Assembly (NCBI GenBank): GCA_037382465.1
Contig: JARRPX010000056.1
Coordinates: forward strand, 1 to 34,774
Direction of reading: 5' to 3'
Source: Anaerolineales bacterium
Lineage (GTDB): Bacteria; Chloroflexota; Anaerolineae; Anaerolineales; E44-bin32
Length of the DNA: 34,774 bases
Shown here: positions 1 through 7,998 of the stretch, piece after piece
Layout: each line of letters opens with the position of its first letter
Position numbering within the stretch: position 1 is the stretch's first letter
Position numbers and translations under genes: made by a program
The notes under the pieces: model-generated
The model's database searches: none
Told to the model about the DNA's origin: nothing
The model's input: the letters and a program-made list of their open reading frames with translations, nothing else

Positions 1-268
1 GCGCCTCAATCGCGGGACGTATCGGCGCAGGAAAGACGCTGCTGGCTCGCGGACTTCCGAGCAGTTTCCTGGCCAATTGGTCACACTTACGAGGTCCCGA
101 ATCCGGCAGTCCGAAGGGTATATCGACGGCAAGAACTACGGGCCTGGGCATGCGCTTCAGCAGACTCGCCATGGACGGGAATACTTCTGAGGAGATTTCA
201 GCCGAGAGCAGCTCTTTCGAGATGCAGAGCCAGCCCCCCTTGCAGCCATCGACTCCGGCGATCTGCAC
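1..268 (-). CDS. DUF429 family protein, N-terminal part, runs off window
   Basis: The first 89 codons are visible and the frame is still open at the left edge. The start is a GTG at 268 with a GGAGG 9 bases upstream. The N-terminus reads VQIAGVDGCKGGW, then AVDIPFGLPDSGPRKCDQ and ASSVFPAPIRPAIEA; the order VDGCxGGW, then DIPxGLP, then R-CD-AR, then SSVFPAP is typical of DUF429, a family predicted to have an RNase H-like fold. No biochemical role is established that I know of. It begins 48 bases after the hydrolase gene upstream and may be co-transcribed with it. There is no frameshift in the visible part. Family assignment is from motif recognition and fairly secure; function is unknown. Confidence 0.8.
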   Translation of the reverse strand, partial: MQIAGVDGCKGGWLCISKELLSAEISSEVFPSMASLLKRMPRPVVLAVDIPFGLPDSGPRKCDQLARKLLGSPRASSVFPAPIRPAIEA

Positions 269-316
269 GATCGAACACCTCCATGAATGGCCTGCGCGCG
301 GGATCAATCGAACCGG

Positions 317-1321
317 TTATTCGGCATACGGCTTTTCGAAAAACATCTCCTCGACGTACGAGAGTATGATCTCGTTGGCATACGCCATCGCCGAACCGGA
401 TCCGGGGAAAACACCCTCTGGATACGTATGAAAATGATAGCGTGCCAGTTCTTCCTCGGAATAGACTATGTTGGCTGGATTGTCGTTGCAGCGTGTCCAC
501 TGTCCACTTTTTTCGGCAGCCGCGTTGATTATCGCCAGCATGTGCTTCTTGCTCGTACCCTGGACGTGATCGACATCGAATTGGATGCGAAGATAGGGAC
601 AAGGTAATCCCTCGGCAAAACGTGAGGCGTCCCGTTCGGACCAATAGACTTCGTCCGAAATCACGCCTCCGCTTATGGTCAATTTCGATACTTCTTCCAC
701 ACCCATATCGCCGTTTCCGCCCAAGAGCGCAAGGGTATGAACGACCCACATTTCGTTGTCTTCTACGGCCCGCAGAATGTCCTTCGCCGGGCAGGAGGGC
801 CCTTCCCAGTCGATCAGAAAAGCAATCGGCATCTCCGGATAGCGGTATAGTGCACCTGTGGCCAGAACAACGCCATACGAATAGGACAGAATCCCGATGT
901 TCTCTTGCTGAATAAAGGGAAGCCGGCTGACGAAATCCACCACCGCTTTCAAATCATCTTGATGCACCCTCCCATAACGGTCGTCCTGCCCTTCGCTTTC
1001 TCCTCGGCCCTGTACGGCAAAGTCGACAGCCATGATCCCGAGATCATTAAGTCCTTCAGCAAACTCGCTCTCAAACGCGTAAATTCCACCCGTGCCGGGT
1101 ATGCCGATCAGAACCGGAAAAGGCCCGTCTCCCTGGGGCTTCACCATCCTCACCGACAGGAGGTTGCCGTTCAGCGAGGGCACGAACAACGAAGCCGATC
1201 CGTCGGATTGAAATTCGATTTCCGGTTGTTGTGTGGTGATCTGCTGGTTTTTTACACATGCCGATAGGATCAAGCCGAAGACAAAAAACCGAAAAATCTG
1301 CTTACATTCCTGTTTACTCAA
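317..1321 (-). CDS. Lipoprotein alpha/beta hydrolase (dienelactone hydrolase/BAAT-like)
   Basis: A 334-residue protein with a short signal peptide ending in the lipobox LSAC (around residues 20-23), so probably membrane-anchored outside the cell. GIPGTGGIYAF resembles the oxyanion-hole region, GILSYSYGVV is the nucleophile elbow (G-x-S-x-G-like; the Ser is the likely nucleophile), and DVDHVQGT is the likely acid segment. The C-terminal HTYPEGVFPGSG aligns with the HTYPGxGHGF region of dienelactone hydrolases, but the usual His is not in its usual place, so the catalytic His is uncertain. The start is a TTG with GGAAGG 6 bases upstream; it overlaps the stop of the small upstream gene by 4 bases. 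Substrate unknown; a carboxylic or carbohydrate ester is plausible. Confidence 0.75.
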   Translation of the reverse strand: MSKQECKQIFRFFVFGLILSACVKNQQITTQQPEIEFQSDGSASLFVPSLNGNLLSVRMVKPQGDGPFPVLIGIPGTGGIYAFESEFAEGLNDLGIMAVDFAVQGRGESEGQDDRYGRVHQDDLKAVVDFVSRLPFIQQENIGILSYSYGVVLATGALYRYPEMPIAFLIDWEGPSCPAKDILRAVEDNEMWVVHTLALLGGNGDMGVEEVSKLTISGGVISDEVYWSERDASRFAEGLPCPYLRIQFDVDHVQGTSKKHMLAIINAAAEKSGQWTRCNDNPANIVYSEEELARYHFHTYPEGVFPGSGSAMAYANEIILSYVEEMFFEKPYAE

Positions 1322-1488
1322 TCCAGACCTTCCTTTACATCAACACAATCCGCCCGATGATTTTGACCCGTTTGATGAGGATGTTTCTCGCTTGGATCCG
1401 GGTGTTGTTTCAAATGAAAATACTCCACGAGATCGGCCACTGCCACCACGATCGTGATCATCAGAACCAATCTTGCCCGGAGTTTCAT
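1318..1488 (-). CDS. Small membrane protein (56 aa), coupled to hydrolase
   Basis: A short reading frame with an ATG at 1488 and AAAGGA about 7 bases upstream. Residues 5-22 (ARLVLMITIVVAVADLVE) form one hydrophobic segment, followed by a hydrophilic tail rich in His (five) and Asp. Its TGA overlaps the TTG start of the lipoprotein hydrolase (TTGA), and the hydrolase ribosome-binding site lies inside its 3' end, which indicates translational coupling. I do not recognise the family. The good ribosome-binding site, the coupled stop/start and the signal-anchor-like N-terminus support a real gene. Confidence 0.55.
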   Translation of the reverse strand: MKLRARLVLMITIVVAVADLVEYFHLKQHPDPSEKHPHQTGQNHRADCVDVKEGLD

Positions 1489-1578
1489 CCCATTTCCTTT
1501 CTACTCACGAACGCGGCCTGGCGAATCCAACGGATCAGTCAACTCTCCCGAAGTTTCAAAACAGGCTTGTTTGAGACT

Positions 1579-1602
1579 CCCTGATCGTGCGATCGGGTTT
1601 TT
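1579..1602 (+). terminator. Hairpin with T-run just after the glycosidase-like gene
   Basis: CCCTGATCG-TG-CGATCGGG forms an 8-bp stem with one bulge and is followed by TTTTT on the plus strand. It lies 11 bases past the stop of the minus-strand glycosidase-like gene. The T-run suits plus-strand transcription, although no plus-strand gene ends here; on the minus strand the same hairpin lacks an adjacent T-run. It may act as a weak 3'-end hairpin or block antisense transcription. Confidence 0.35.
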
Positions 1603-1612
1603 CGATCTGCTT

Positions 1613-3502
1613 TCACTCGAAATAACCTTCGAGAAACAAACCCTGCAGCGGACCGATCGTGAATTGCTTTCCGTACGGAAGCCGCACGACGACCTCGGAC
1701 GTCGTCCTGTTGTAGGCAATCAAGCCTCTCTCGAACCGCTTGTAGGCCATGCCATCGACGACGGTCACCATATCGGAAATTGGCTTCCCAAAATCTGTCA
1801 GGTAGAAATCATAATACGCATGCTGGTGGTCACCGCCATCCCAATCGTCGTTGTTGTCGGCGTAGAGGATGTAGCCGTTTTCCGGAATCACCACCGCCAT
1901 GGCGGCGAACAACCTTGCGTAGCGTAGATTCTCTTCCGTGTAGCGATCGGCTACGTAATCGTCCGTGGTGATCTTCCACGGCTCGAAGGCGATGATTTTC
2001 GGCCACAGCAGGTGCGTGTCCCAGTAGATCAAAAGATCTTCCATGCGTTCGATGGACGGGTTCCATCCAAATTCATTTTCCTCACTGTAGGTGAGGGCAT
2101 ACCCTTCGGCCGGTTCCGATTTCCACAATTCGAGAAACACACCGGAGAGATACTGCGCGGTGGGATCGTCCACGCCCCAATTGACGTTGCCCATGAGGAT
2201 GAAATCGTCCCCCACGCGCATGCGAATGGCCTTTGAGATTGCAACGCGTGCGGCCTCGACAACCTCCTCGCTGCGTCCGTTGCCTGCACCGTTGTGCCAC
2301 CAATCCAGCATCATGCCGTCGAAGCCGGCGATCTTAAAATTCAAAGCTTTCTCAGCCATCAGCGCAGGCCACTCGGGATGGGTAAAGTTGATCACCAGCG
2401 TCTGATCATATTCGGAGCCGATATGGGGTTGATACACCTCGTCGAGGTAAAACGGCGAATCGGGGGACAAAGTTCGCCAGCCGGGATACCAGTAATGCCA
2501 TTGCTCGGAAATCAGGTACAGCGTATCGCCGTCCGACTGCATGAGGATCCTCTGCGGTGCAGAGACGGCCGGCTGCGTCGATTCGAGGTCCTGGGCAAGA
2601 CCAGCACCGATCCAGACCAATCCATACGGCGTGTCTTCCGTGTCGCAATCAAAATAGAACTCCGAAAGGTGTTCGCAGTTGCTCGACCAGGGATAGAAAA
2701 CCGGAATCGTGCGTTTGTTGTCGACCTTCTCCTGGATCGAGTAGACCGTGCCGTCGTAGGGTTCGACGACGAGATCGCCCGGGTCGACCAGCGGAATCCC
2801 GTTCTCGTCCAATCCCCATACAAGGATGTCGTCCACACACACTTCAGTGTTGGGCGCGGCGCCAAAACCGGCCCGGCCGGAATCCCGCCGGTCATCACGC
2901 ACCTGCAGGACCAATTCGCCGTTCAGGAAATATTTCAGCTCCTCCCCCACGAAGCGAACTTGAAACTCAACCCATTCATTCTGCTCGATCTGTACCGAAG
3001 CGCCGCCCAATTGCGAGGCGGGGGGATAATAACCTACGGCTGCCCATTCGTTGTTGAAGATGCTGGCTCGATAGCCGTCGATCGATGAATTGATGCGAAC
3101 GTACGCTTCCGCCCCCTGATTGGGATTGTCCGAAAGGAACTTCGCCCGCAGCGAAAGAGCGTAGTTCTCCCATTCGTCGAGGCCAAACAGGAAACTGGAC
3201 CAATCGTCGGAAATCTGACTGCAGAAAACGGCATTGCTGTCGCTCTCATTTTGCACCTGCCACGATTCCGACCAATCATACAACTCGAATGGAAATCCGG
3301 TTTCGAAGTCGATACTGAGAAGCGTGGCCGCTTCGATCTGTGCCTGTACATCCGGTGTATCCGTTGGCTGAGGAAGGTCAATGGTCGGCGTAGCTACCGC
3401 AGTAGCACCGGGAGTTTCGGGAGTGGATCTGCCGGGAGTACACCCGCTCAGCAATGCGATCCAGAGGCATACGACCGCGAAACTGGAGTATCCACTACGC
3501 AT
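1613..3502 (-). CDS. Lipoprotein with lectin-like N-domain and glycosidase-like barrel
   Basis: A 629-residue protein. The start chosen is the ATG at 3502 (MRSGYSSF) because AAGGAGG lies 6-7 bases upstream; an upstream in-frame start would add 11 residues. A signal peptide ends in the lipobox LLSGC, followed by a Thr/Pro-rich linker. Residues of about 55-230 (IDFETGF ... CVDDILVWG) look like a concanavalin/LamG or DUF1080-type beta-sandwich, commonly carbohydrate-binding. The rest resembles the putative glycoside hydrolase families of TIM-barrel type: VINFTHPEW, FDGMMLDWWHN (acidic residue at a strand end), GVFLELWKSE and ENGYILYADNNDDW. Probably an extracellular polysaccharide-degrading enzyme. 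The exact GH family and catalytic acids cannot be fixed by eye. Confidence 0.7.
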   Translation of the reverse strand: MRSGYSSFAVVCLWIALLSGCTPGRSTPETPGATAVATPTIDLPQPTDTPDVQAQIEAATLLSIDFETGFPFELYDWSESWQVQNESDSNAVFCSQISDDWSSFLFGLDEWENYALSLRAKFLSDNPNQGAEAYVRINSSIDGYRASIFNNEWAAVGYYPPASQLGGASVQIEQNEWVEFQVRFVGEELKYFLNGELVLQVRDDRRDSGRAGFGAAPNTEVCVDDILVWGLDENGIPLVDPGDLVVEPYDGTVYSIQEKVDNKRTIPVFYPWSSNCEHLSEFYFDCDTEDTPYGLVWIGAGLAQDLESTQPAVSAPQRILMQSDGDTLYLISEQWHYWYPGWRTLSPDSPFYLDEVYQPHIGSEYDQTLVINFTHPEWPALMAEKALNFKIAGFDGMMLDWWHNGAGNGRSEEVVEAARVAISKAIRMRVGDDFILMGNVNWGVDDPTAQYLSGVFLELWKSEPAEGYALTYSEENEFGWNPSIERMEDLLIYWDTHLLWPKIIAFEPWKITTDDYVADRYTEENLRYARLFAAMAVVIPENGYILYADNNDDWDGGDHQHAYYDFYLTDFGKPISDMVTVVDGMAYKRFERGLIAYNRTTSEVVVRLPYGKQFTIGPLQGLFLEGYFE

Positions 3503-3586
3503 CTCTCTACCTCCTTGCCGGACACCCGTGAGCATCCATCCGCATGTCCTGCCTGAGGGCTGTGTATCGTCAACATCAGCCGGATA

Positions 3587-3838
3587 TCATGGGACAATGA
3601 CGGGATCCAGTTCTACCCAAGATCTCCCGCCGTTCGTGGTGTATACGAGAGACACGGCATCGTCGTTGGTCACGATGGCCCATCCGACCTGCTCGTTGAT
3701 GAAGTCGAAGTGGACGGAGTGCCATGCCACGGTCTTGATCGTGGTCCCGGTCAAACCGCCATCCGTACTTTGCTGCAATCTACCGGATTGGCTCTCATGT
3801 GAAGGATAAGTCTCTTCATTTCGCCCGAATCCAACCAC
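3587..3838 (-). pseudogene. C-terminal stub of a BNR/Asp-box (YCF48-like) protein
   Basis: An 83-residue frame with VHFDFINEQVGWAIVTNDD and then VYTTNGGRSWVELDP, which is the end of a BNR/Asp-box propeller of the kind found in photosystem stability factor/YCF48-like secreted proteins; STDGGLT is a second, degraded Asp-box. Such proteins are normally more than 300 residues with a signal peptide. Here the upstream 160 bases contain no continuation in any frame, so the gene has lost its 5' part. There is no convincing ribosome-binding site. Called a remnant. Confidence 0.6.
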
Positions 3839-3884
3839 CAGCCAGGCGTGCGCTATAAAAATCGACTAACGGCTTCGAGTTCAG

Positions 3885-3909
3885 CCCTCCGATCATACAC
3901 CAATCCAGG
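3885..3909 (+). repeat. Dispersed intergenic repeat, copy 1
   Basis: The segment CTCCGATCATACACCAATCC matches copies at 5068-5088 and 34509-34552, and more loosely those at 5665, 24129 and 26147. It lies upstream of the BNR stub. Confidence 0.55.
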
Positions 3910-3998
3910 AACGTTGGACGAACCCTGGGTATCCCACTGAGTACTATCGTCGGGAATCAGCAAGTACTCGAGAAGCCAGGCGTTCGATCGCCGGATTT

Positions 3999-5015
3999 TC
4001 ATTCCCACCACTCTCCAATGAAGTAGATGTCGTTATCGTCATTGGCGAAGACGGCCCAATGACACAAAAACTGCGCCGGAAAGTAGCCGGGCGTAACGTT
4101 GTGGCTGTCCGTACCGTCCGCGTTCATGATATAGATGTCGTACTTGCCAGTGTCCCCAATGGCGCTGACGATATAAACGAGCTGCTCGCCAGTGTGGGAC
4201 CAGCTTGCAAGACCCTGGGAAAAGCCCGTCGTCGTCAGGCGGATCTCTTCCATCGTGCCAAGATTCAGGCTGAAGAAATCGTATTCGCCGTACGGAGTGC
4301 CGTCCCCAACAAGCCGCTCGTAGACGACCTTCGTTCCGTCCGGGCTGATCCGGGGATCGTAGTCCCCGAACGGCAAGTTCGCCGCGCCCCACTCGCCGGC
4401 TTTCGGAGGATCAGTGAGCGCGCGAATCGAACTTCCATCGGGATGGATGCTCCAGATGCGGCTGGCCCGCGTGAAGACGACAAGATCGTCGCGCCAATCG
4501 ACGTCGGCCTCTTGATCGGGCGTATCGACCAACAGCGTCGTGTCTTCGCCATTCGAACCCATGAGGTAGATCCCGAGACTCTGCGTACGCCAGGACAGGA
4601 ACGCAATCCGGGTGCCATCCGAAGACCAGGCGGGGTAGAGATCCCAAAAGGAATTTTCGGTCAACCTGTTCAAGCCGCCGCTGTCGAGATTCAGCGTGAA
4701 GATCTCCTCCTGCTCATTGGCATTCCCATCGACGGGTTGCGAGAACACGAATTCATCGCCGCGCGGACTCCAGCGTAAACACGAGATACGGGCAGGTGAG
4801 GTGTAGATGAGCTCGACCTCGCCGGACTCAACTTCCAACTTGTAAATGCCCCATCGTTCGAGGTGGGGCACCGTGAATTGGCCGGTCGCATCAGACGGAG
4901 CTTCTGAATCCTGCGGAGCTGAGTTGGACTCCGGCAGCATCGTGCCAGCGGCACAAAACAAGCTGGACGCCGACACGAGAAGGACAATCACGAGAAGGAA
5001 TACTTTACGAGACAT
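3999..5015 (-). CDS. Secreted TolB-like WD40/PD40 beta-propeller protein
   Basis: A 338-residue protein with an N-terminal signal peptide (VFLLVIVLLVSASSLF); the following Cys is not in a good lipobox, so it is probably secreted or signal-anchored. It has repeated PD40 blades: RWSPRGDEFVFSQ, AWSSDGTRIAFLSW with IYLMGSNGED, DPRISPDGTKVVYE and SWSHTGEQLVYIV with IYIMNADGTD. This D-G-(T/S)-(R/K)-(I/V)-(A/V)-F pattern is characteristic of TolB/DPP-IV N-terminal type propellers. There is no enzymatic domain. GGAGG lies 4 bases before the ATG. Likely role: extracytoplasmic binding or scaffolding; partner unknown. The gene appears intact. Confidence 0.8.
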   Translation of the reverse strand: MSRKVFLLVIVLLVSASSLFCAAGTMLPESNSAPQDSEAPSDATGQFTVPHLERWGIYKLEVESGEVELIYTSPARISCLRWSPRGDEFVFSQPVDGNANEQEEIFTLNLDSGGLNRLTENSFWDLYPAWSSDGTRIAFLSWRTQSLGIYLMGSNGEDTTLLVDTPDQEADVDWRDDLVVFTRASRIWSIHPDGSSIRALTDPPKAGEWGAANLPFGDYDPRISPDGTKVVYERLVGDGTPYGEYDFFSLNLGTMEEIRLTTTGFSQGLASWSHTGEQLVYIVSAIGDTGKYDIYIMNADGTDSHNVTPGYFPAQFLCHWAVFANDDNDIYFIGEWWE

Positions 5016-5067
5016 CGAACCTCCAATTCAGCCACGGCGGACCAAAGGCCTTGATCTTAACAACATC

Positions 5068-5088
5068 CATCTCCGATCATACACTACC
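5068..5088 (+). repeat. Dispersed intergenic repeat, copy 2
   Basis: CATCTCCGATCATACACTAC, 53 bases upstream of the TolB-like gene; it shares CTCCGATCATACAC exactly with copy 1. Confidence 0.55.
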
Positions 5089-5275
5089 TATCGCTAAATT
5101 CGACTGGATCAGCTCAAGGGCAGCCAATCCGCTTTCCAGCATTCAAAGCATTTGACTATTCGCTGCTGTTCTCCCGCCGTGGCGGCAAGGAAGATTCATG
5201 ATAGTAGACTACTTTCCACTCATCCTTCATTTTCCGGAACACAAAACTGGCACCGGCTCGCTCAAAAACGTCCCG

Positions 5276-5332
5276 TTCGCCATTCTTAAAGCCAGCCTCA
5301 GCTTTGTAAACCCACGAGAGGATCGCCGTATT
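5276..5332 (+). repeat. Inverted repeat arm 1 inside the NTF2-like gene
   Basis: 57 bases, identical without mismatch to the reverse complement of 5416-5472. Similarity continues weakly beyond it through AAAAACG after a 5-base gap. The two arms are separated by 83 bases. This arm lies in the intact coding frame. Confidence 0.9.
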
Positions 5333-5415
5333 AGATCCCAGAATCCGATATTCCCGCTGCAGGGTGGTCAATGTAAAGGTGGAACAATCCATCAGATAAT
5401 CGACGTTATTTTTCA

Positions 5416-5472
5416 AATACGGCGATCCTCTCGTGGGTTTACAAAGCTGAGGCTGGCTTTAAGAATGGCGAA
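5416..5472 (-). repeat. Inverted repeat arm 2 inside the NTF2-like gene
   Basis: Reverse complement of arm 1 over 57 bases. It replaces the expected middle of the domain, so this arm is the inserted copy. The junctions carry short shared stretches (TATT at one end, AAAAACG near the other), as expected of template switching. Confidence 0.9.
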
Positions 5473-5664
5473 CGTTTTTCACACCCGGCGATCAGTGTAT
5501 CAAGGGCTTCGCGCAGTTCGCGTTCTATCAGTTCTTTTTCGGCAAGCGTTAGTTGTTCCGAGCGCATCGTTTCTCCTTCTACGCAGTAATCTACTGTGAC
5601 CTAATCCTAAACAGGCTTTGCGCTTTCGCGGGCCCCGGCGTTCTTCTTTGAAGCAGCTCACCCT

Positions 5665-5698
5665 CATCTCCGCTCGTCCACCCAAACTCGATTAATCC
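5665..5698 (+). repeat. Dispersed intergenic repeat, copy 3
   Basis: CCTCATCTCCGCTCGTCCAC and following bases lie between the SGNH esterase and the NTF2-like remnant. Its first 11 bases equal the copy at 34509; CATCTCCGCTCG equals the copy at 24129. Confidence 0.5.
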
Positions 5699-5751
5699 TC
5701 CTGATACTCGAGGTATTGACCTGGACCCTTTCGAATGCTTCCAGTGGTTTA

Positions 5752-6423
5752 TCATTCCATTCCAGGCGTGACATTACTGGACTCAACGCCGATACCTTGC
5801 AGAAAAGCTCCGGCAAGAACCTTGTGCCCGGTATCGTTGACGTGTACCTTGTCTGCCGCAAGTTCGTACGGGTCGATGTCCTGCAGAATCTCGTCGAACG
5901 CCGCCTGCGTGTCGACGAAGACCGCCTCGTGCAGCAGCGCAAGTTCCTGCACGACTTCTCCGAACCGGTCCATGAGGGACCGCATGGGGTCGCTTCGGTT
6001 CGGCTCGAGATAGTAGGGAGTCATCATCACCAGACCGTCAAGTTCCTGCCGGACCTGGCCGATCAAGCGCTCGAGCGTCCGGCGGTACTCCTCCAGAGAG
6101 ACCGGCGGCTTCGCTCTAAACGAGTCGAAGTGCTGCCACACGTCGTTGATTCCGATCATCACGCTGAGCCAGGAAGGATGCAGGCGCAGGACGTCCGAAT
6201 CCCAGCGGGCCGCGAGTTCCCGGACGGTGTCACCGCCGACTCCCGTGTTGAGAATGCGGATGCCGGCATCCGGGTAAGCTTTGGCAAGGACATCATGCAC
6301 GAAATTCACGTAGCCGTCGCCGAGGTACTGGCTCGATTCCCAACCAGGATGGCTGCGATCGCGGCCGCAGTCTGTGATGGAATCGCCGATGAAAAGGACA
6401 TGCGATGCAGGTTTCAGGAGCAT
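5752..6423 (-). CDS. SGNH/GDSL-family hydrolase (esterase)
   Basis: A 223-residue cytoplasmic protein without a signal peptide. All four SGNH blocks are present: block I FIGDSITD (Ser15), block II NTGVGGDT (Gly around 61-64), block III GIND (Asn93) and block V DKVHVNDTGH (Asp191, His194). Length is normal for the family. Close relatives include carbohydrate esterases that remove acetyl groups from sugars or oligosaccharides, and a role on an acetylated sugar would suit the sugar-catabolic genes in the window, but the substrate cannot be told from sequence. It stands alone, with gaps of about 100 and 180 bases on its two sides. Confidence 0.85.
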   Translation of the reverse strand: MLLKPASHVLFIGDSITDCGRDRSHPGWESSQYLGDGYVNFVHDVLAKAYPDAGIRILNTGVGGDTVRELAARWDSDVLRLHPSWLSVMIGINDVWQHFDSFRAKPPVSLEEYRRTLERLIGQVRQELDGLVMMTPYYLEPNRSDPMRSLMDRFGEVVQELALLHEAVFVDTQAAFDEILQDIDPYELAADKVHVNDTGHKVLAGAFLQGIGVESSNVTPGME

Positions 6424-6519
6424 GAGACAATCCTTTCAAATGCTTTTATGTACTGCTGCCCAACGATTTTGAGCTTACGTGACTTTCGACTTACTTGCAG
6501 TTCTGAGCCGGCTAAGATT

Positions 6520-7425
6520 TCAATTCTGCATGCTTGTAAGCAAGTCTAGCGTATGTTCAAGCAATCCGGGATCGAGGCGATCGCCATGGCCGGGAACCAA
6601 CATGTTAAAGTCGAAGCGGGAGAGATCGCGAACGGACTCGGGCCATGCTGCCATGTCCGCATCGGAAGTGTTGCCCACTTTGTCCTCACCGATGATCATA
6701 CACGTGCCAAAGAGTAGTTTTCGACTGGGGAAATATACGACCACGTTGTCCGGTGCGTGCGATGGCCCCGGATAGTAGACTTGAACCACCTCGTCGTCGA
6801 ACTTCAGCTGCAGGCCATCCTCCAGGTCGAAAAGATGCGTTGGCGCGACGTACGCCAAAGCCGCATGTGCCTCGTAGTAAGATCGATATTGGGGAGCTTG
6901 CAGCCAGTCCAGGGTCATTGCCCGCATATCTTCTCCGCGCTGCGCCAGCAAAGTAGCCGTCAGTTCCGATCCATAGACCGGGATTCCCTCGTCGATCAAA
7001 TAGCTGTTGCCTCCCAGATTGTCGTAATGAAATCCGGTGTTGATGGCGGTGATTTCTCGCTCGCCCATTTGCGCCTTAACCCAATCCAACACCTCTCGCG
7101 TCGCTTCTGGTGTGTAGGGTGTGTCCACAAGAACCAGGTCCGAACTCTTCATCTCGACGATCATCGAATTTCCGGGCCAGGGAAATGAATGGGTGATGAT
7201 GAACACCCCATCCTGGACCTGTCTCACGTACAAATCCTCACCGATGTCAAAACGCGCGTACGATTCTGGACTCGTATCGCCCGCAGTGGTCCGATCCAAA
7301 TCTGGAATCTGTGTATTTCCTTCCGAAGCTGCCGGTGAAGACGTCAATCCGGCACACGATGCCAGGATCGTACCCAGAAGAATCAGAAAGATCGTCCAGT
7401 GCTGATGTCGCTGTCGATGCAGCAA
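6520..7425 (-). CDS. Lipoprotein MBL-fold protein, B1-like, first metal His replaced by Gly
   Basis: The start chosen is TTG at 7425 with GGAGG 5 bases upstream; this gives a clean signal peptide (IFLILLGTILASC, lipobox Cys24) and 301 residues, whereas the longer in-frame version adds 40 residues without sense. The metal motifs follow subclass B1 metallo-beta-lactamases: INTGFHYDNLGG (HxHxD region), YPGPSHAPDNVVVYFP (His223, equivalent to H196), LLFGTCMI (Cys242, equivalent to C221) and LVPGHGD (His280, equivalent to H263). In the first motif the expected H116 is Gly131 (codon GGA), while His133 and Asp135 remain. So the Zn2 (D-C-H) site is complete and the Zn1 site lacks a ligand. It could be a lactamase-like hydrolase or a relative with another substrate. 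Confidence 0.8.
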   Translation of the reverse strand: MLHRQRHQHWTIFLILLGTILASCAGLTSSPAASEGNTQIPDLDRTTAGDTSPESYARFDIGEDLYVRQVQDGVFIITHSFPWPGNSMIVEMKSSDLVLVDTPYTPEATREVLDWVKAQMGEREITAINTGFHYDNLGGNSYLIDEGIPVYGSELTATLLAQRGEDMRAMTLDWLQAPQYRSYYEAHAALAYVAPTHLFDLEDGLQLKFDDEVVQVYYPGPSHAPDNVVVYFPSRKLLFGTCMIIGEDKVGNTSDADMAAWPESVRDLSRFDFNMLVPGHGDRLDPGLLEHTLDLLTSMQN

Positions 7426-7562
7426 AGAGTTCCTCCCACGAATCCTGAGCGGATTTTGATTTTCCGGTGATCCCGATGTTCTTCCCGGGAACAGCCCGTC
7501 GTAAGTGCAGATTGTACTCCAAGTCTGTTCGTAACTGGCAAACACTCGGCCGGATTAACGTT

Positions 7563-7599
7563 GAGTCCTTCGACGAAGTATGAAATCGCCGAAGGACTC
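7563..7599. repeat. Inverted repeat, 10-bp stem
   Basis: GAGTCCTTCG (7563-7572) and CGAAGGACTC (7590-7599) can pair around a 17-base loop. It lies upstream of the MBL lipoprotein gene and has no T-run, so it is not a typical terminator. The CTTCG/CGAAG core resembles the tails of the dispersed repeats. Confidence 0.5.
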
Positions 7600-7685
7600 C
7601 GATTTGCTTCCAGCCTTTATCGTATTTACGGTCGTTCTATTTCATGCGTGGAACACGAGTGCCTATCCCAACGATCCACGGTCCC

Positions 7686-7967
7686 CTACTTTGAACCTCC
7701 CGTACCTATCGTCGAGCAGCGGCCCACTACCGTATCGAGCGAAGGTCGTGAATTCCGGCACCTGCCCGGGATCGGCTCCACACGCTCACCAGGAAAGTCA
7801 ACTGTCTTTTTCCGTCCGATCCGGTCGAAAAACCAACTGGAACGCAGTCTCCTGGACCGGCGCTTCGATTCGGCGGCGTCGATGGTATTGCCGTACGTTC
7901 TGCTCTTTTGCTGCTCGATTTCCATCTCTCTTTCCAAGTGGACGATATGTAAAATCATTTGAAACAT
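7686..7967 (-). CDS. Hypothetical small protein behind the CCGG operator
   Basis: A 93-residue frame starting at the ATG at 7967, with AAAGGAG 12 bases upstream (rather far). The N-terminus MFQMILHIVHLEREMEIEQQ looks like an amphipathic helix; the C-terminal half is rich in Arg and Gly and looks less like real coding sequence. It lies directly downstream of the second TGCAACCGGTTGCA operator, which could control it. I do not recognise a family. It may be the truncated first gene of a lost operon. Between this frame and the MBL gene there is only the hairpin at 7563-7599. Confidence 0.3.
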   Translation of the reverse strand: MFQMILHIVHLEREMEIEQQKSRTYGNTIDAAESKRRSRRLRSSWFFDRIGRKKTVDFPGERVEPIPGRCRNSRPSLDTVVGRCSTIGTGGSK

Positions 7968-7998
7968 GGTCTTGTCAATCTCCTTTGTGATTAGCGGG

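Larger units (their letters stand above)
5156..5567 (-). pseudogene. NTF2-like (SnoaL/DUF4440-type) gene broken by inverted duplication
   Basis: The N-terminus starts at the ATG at 5567 (AGAAGGAGAAACG before it) and reads MRSEQLTLAEKELIEREL, then REALDTLIAG, typical of an NTF2-like domain start. After about 35 residues the frame enters sequence that is an inverted copy of part of the same gene and stops at a TAA. The C-terminal half is intact in another frame (5156-5416): NNVDYLMDCSTFTL, ILGSNTAILSWVYKAE and FVFRKMKDEWKVVYYHESS, which fits the second half of the domain. The missing middle has been replaced by 5416-5472, the reverse complement of 5276-5332. The product would be non-functional as read. 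Confidence 0.75.

Noticed and set aside
1-268. Possible frameshift in the DUF429 gene
   Set aside because: A first reading suggested a missing base near 115; rechecking the bases (ATA CCC TTC GGA CTG) shows that the frame is continuous.
7580-7990. Plus-strand frame with a hydrophobic start near 7580
   Set aside because: The short hydrophobic stretch is followed by Ser/Arg-rich nonsense, and the operator at 7999 lies behind it instead of before it.
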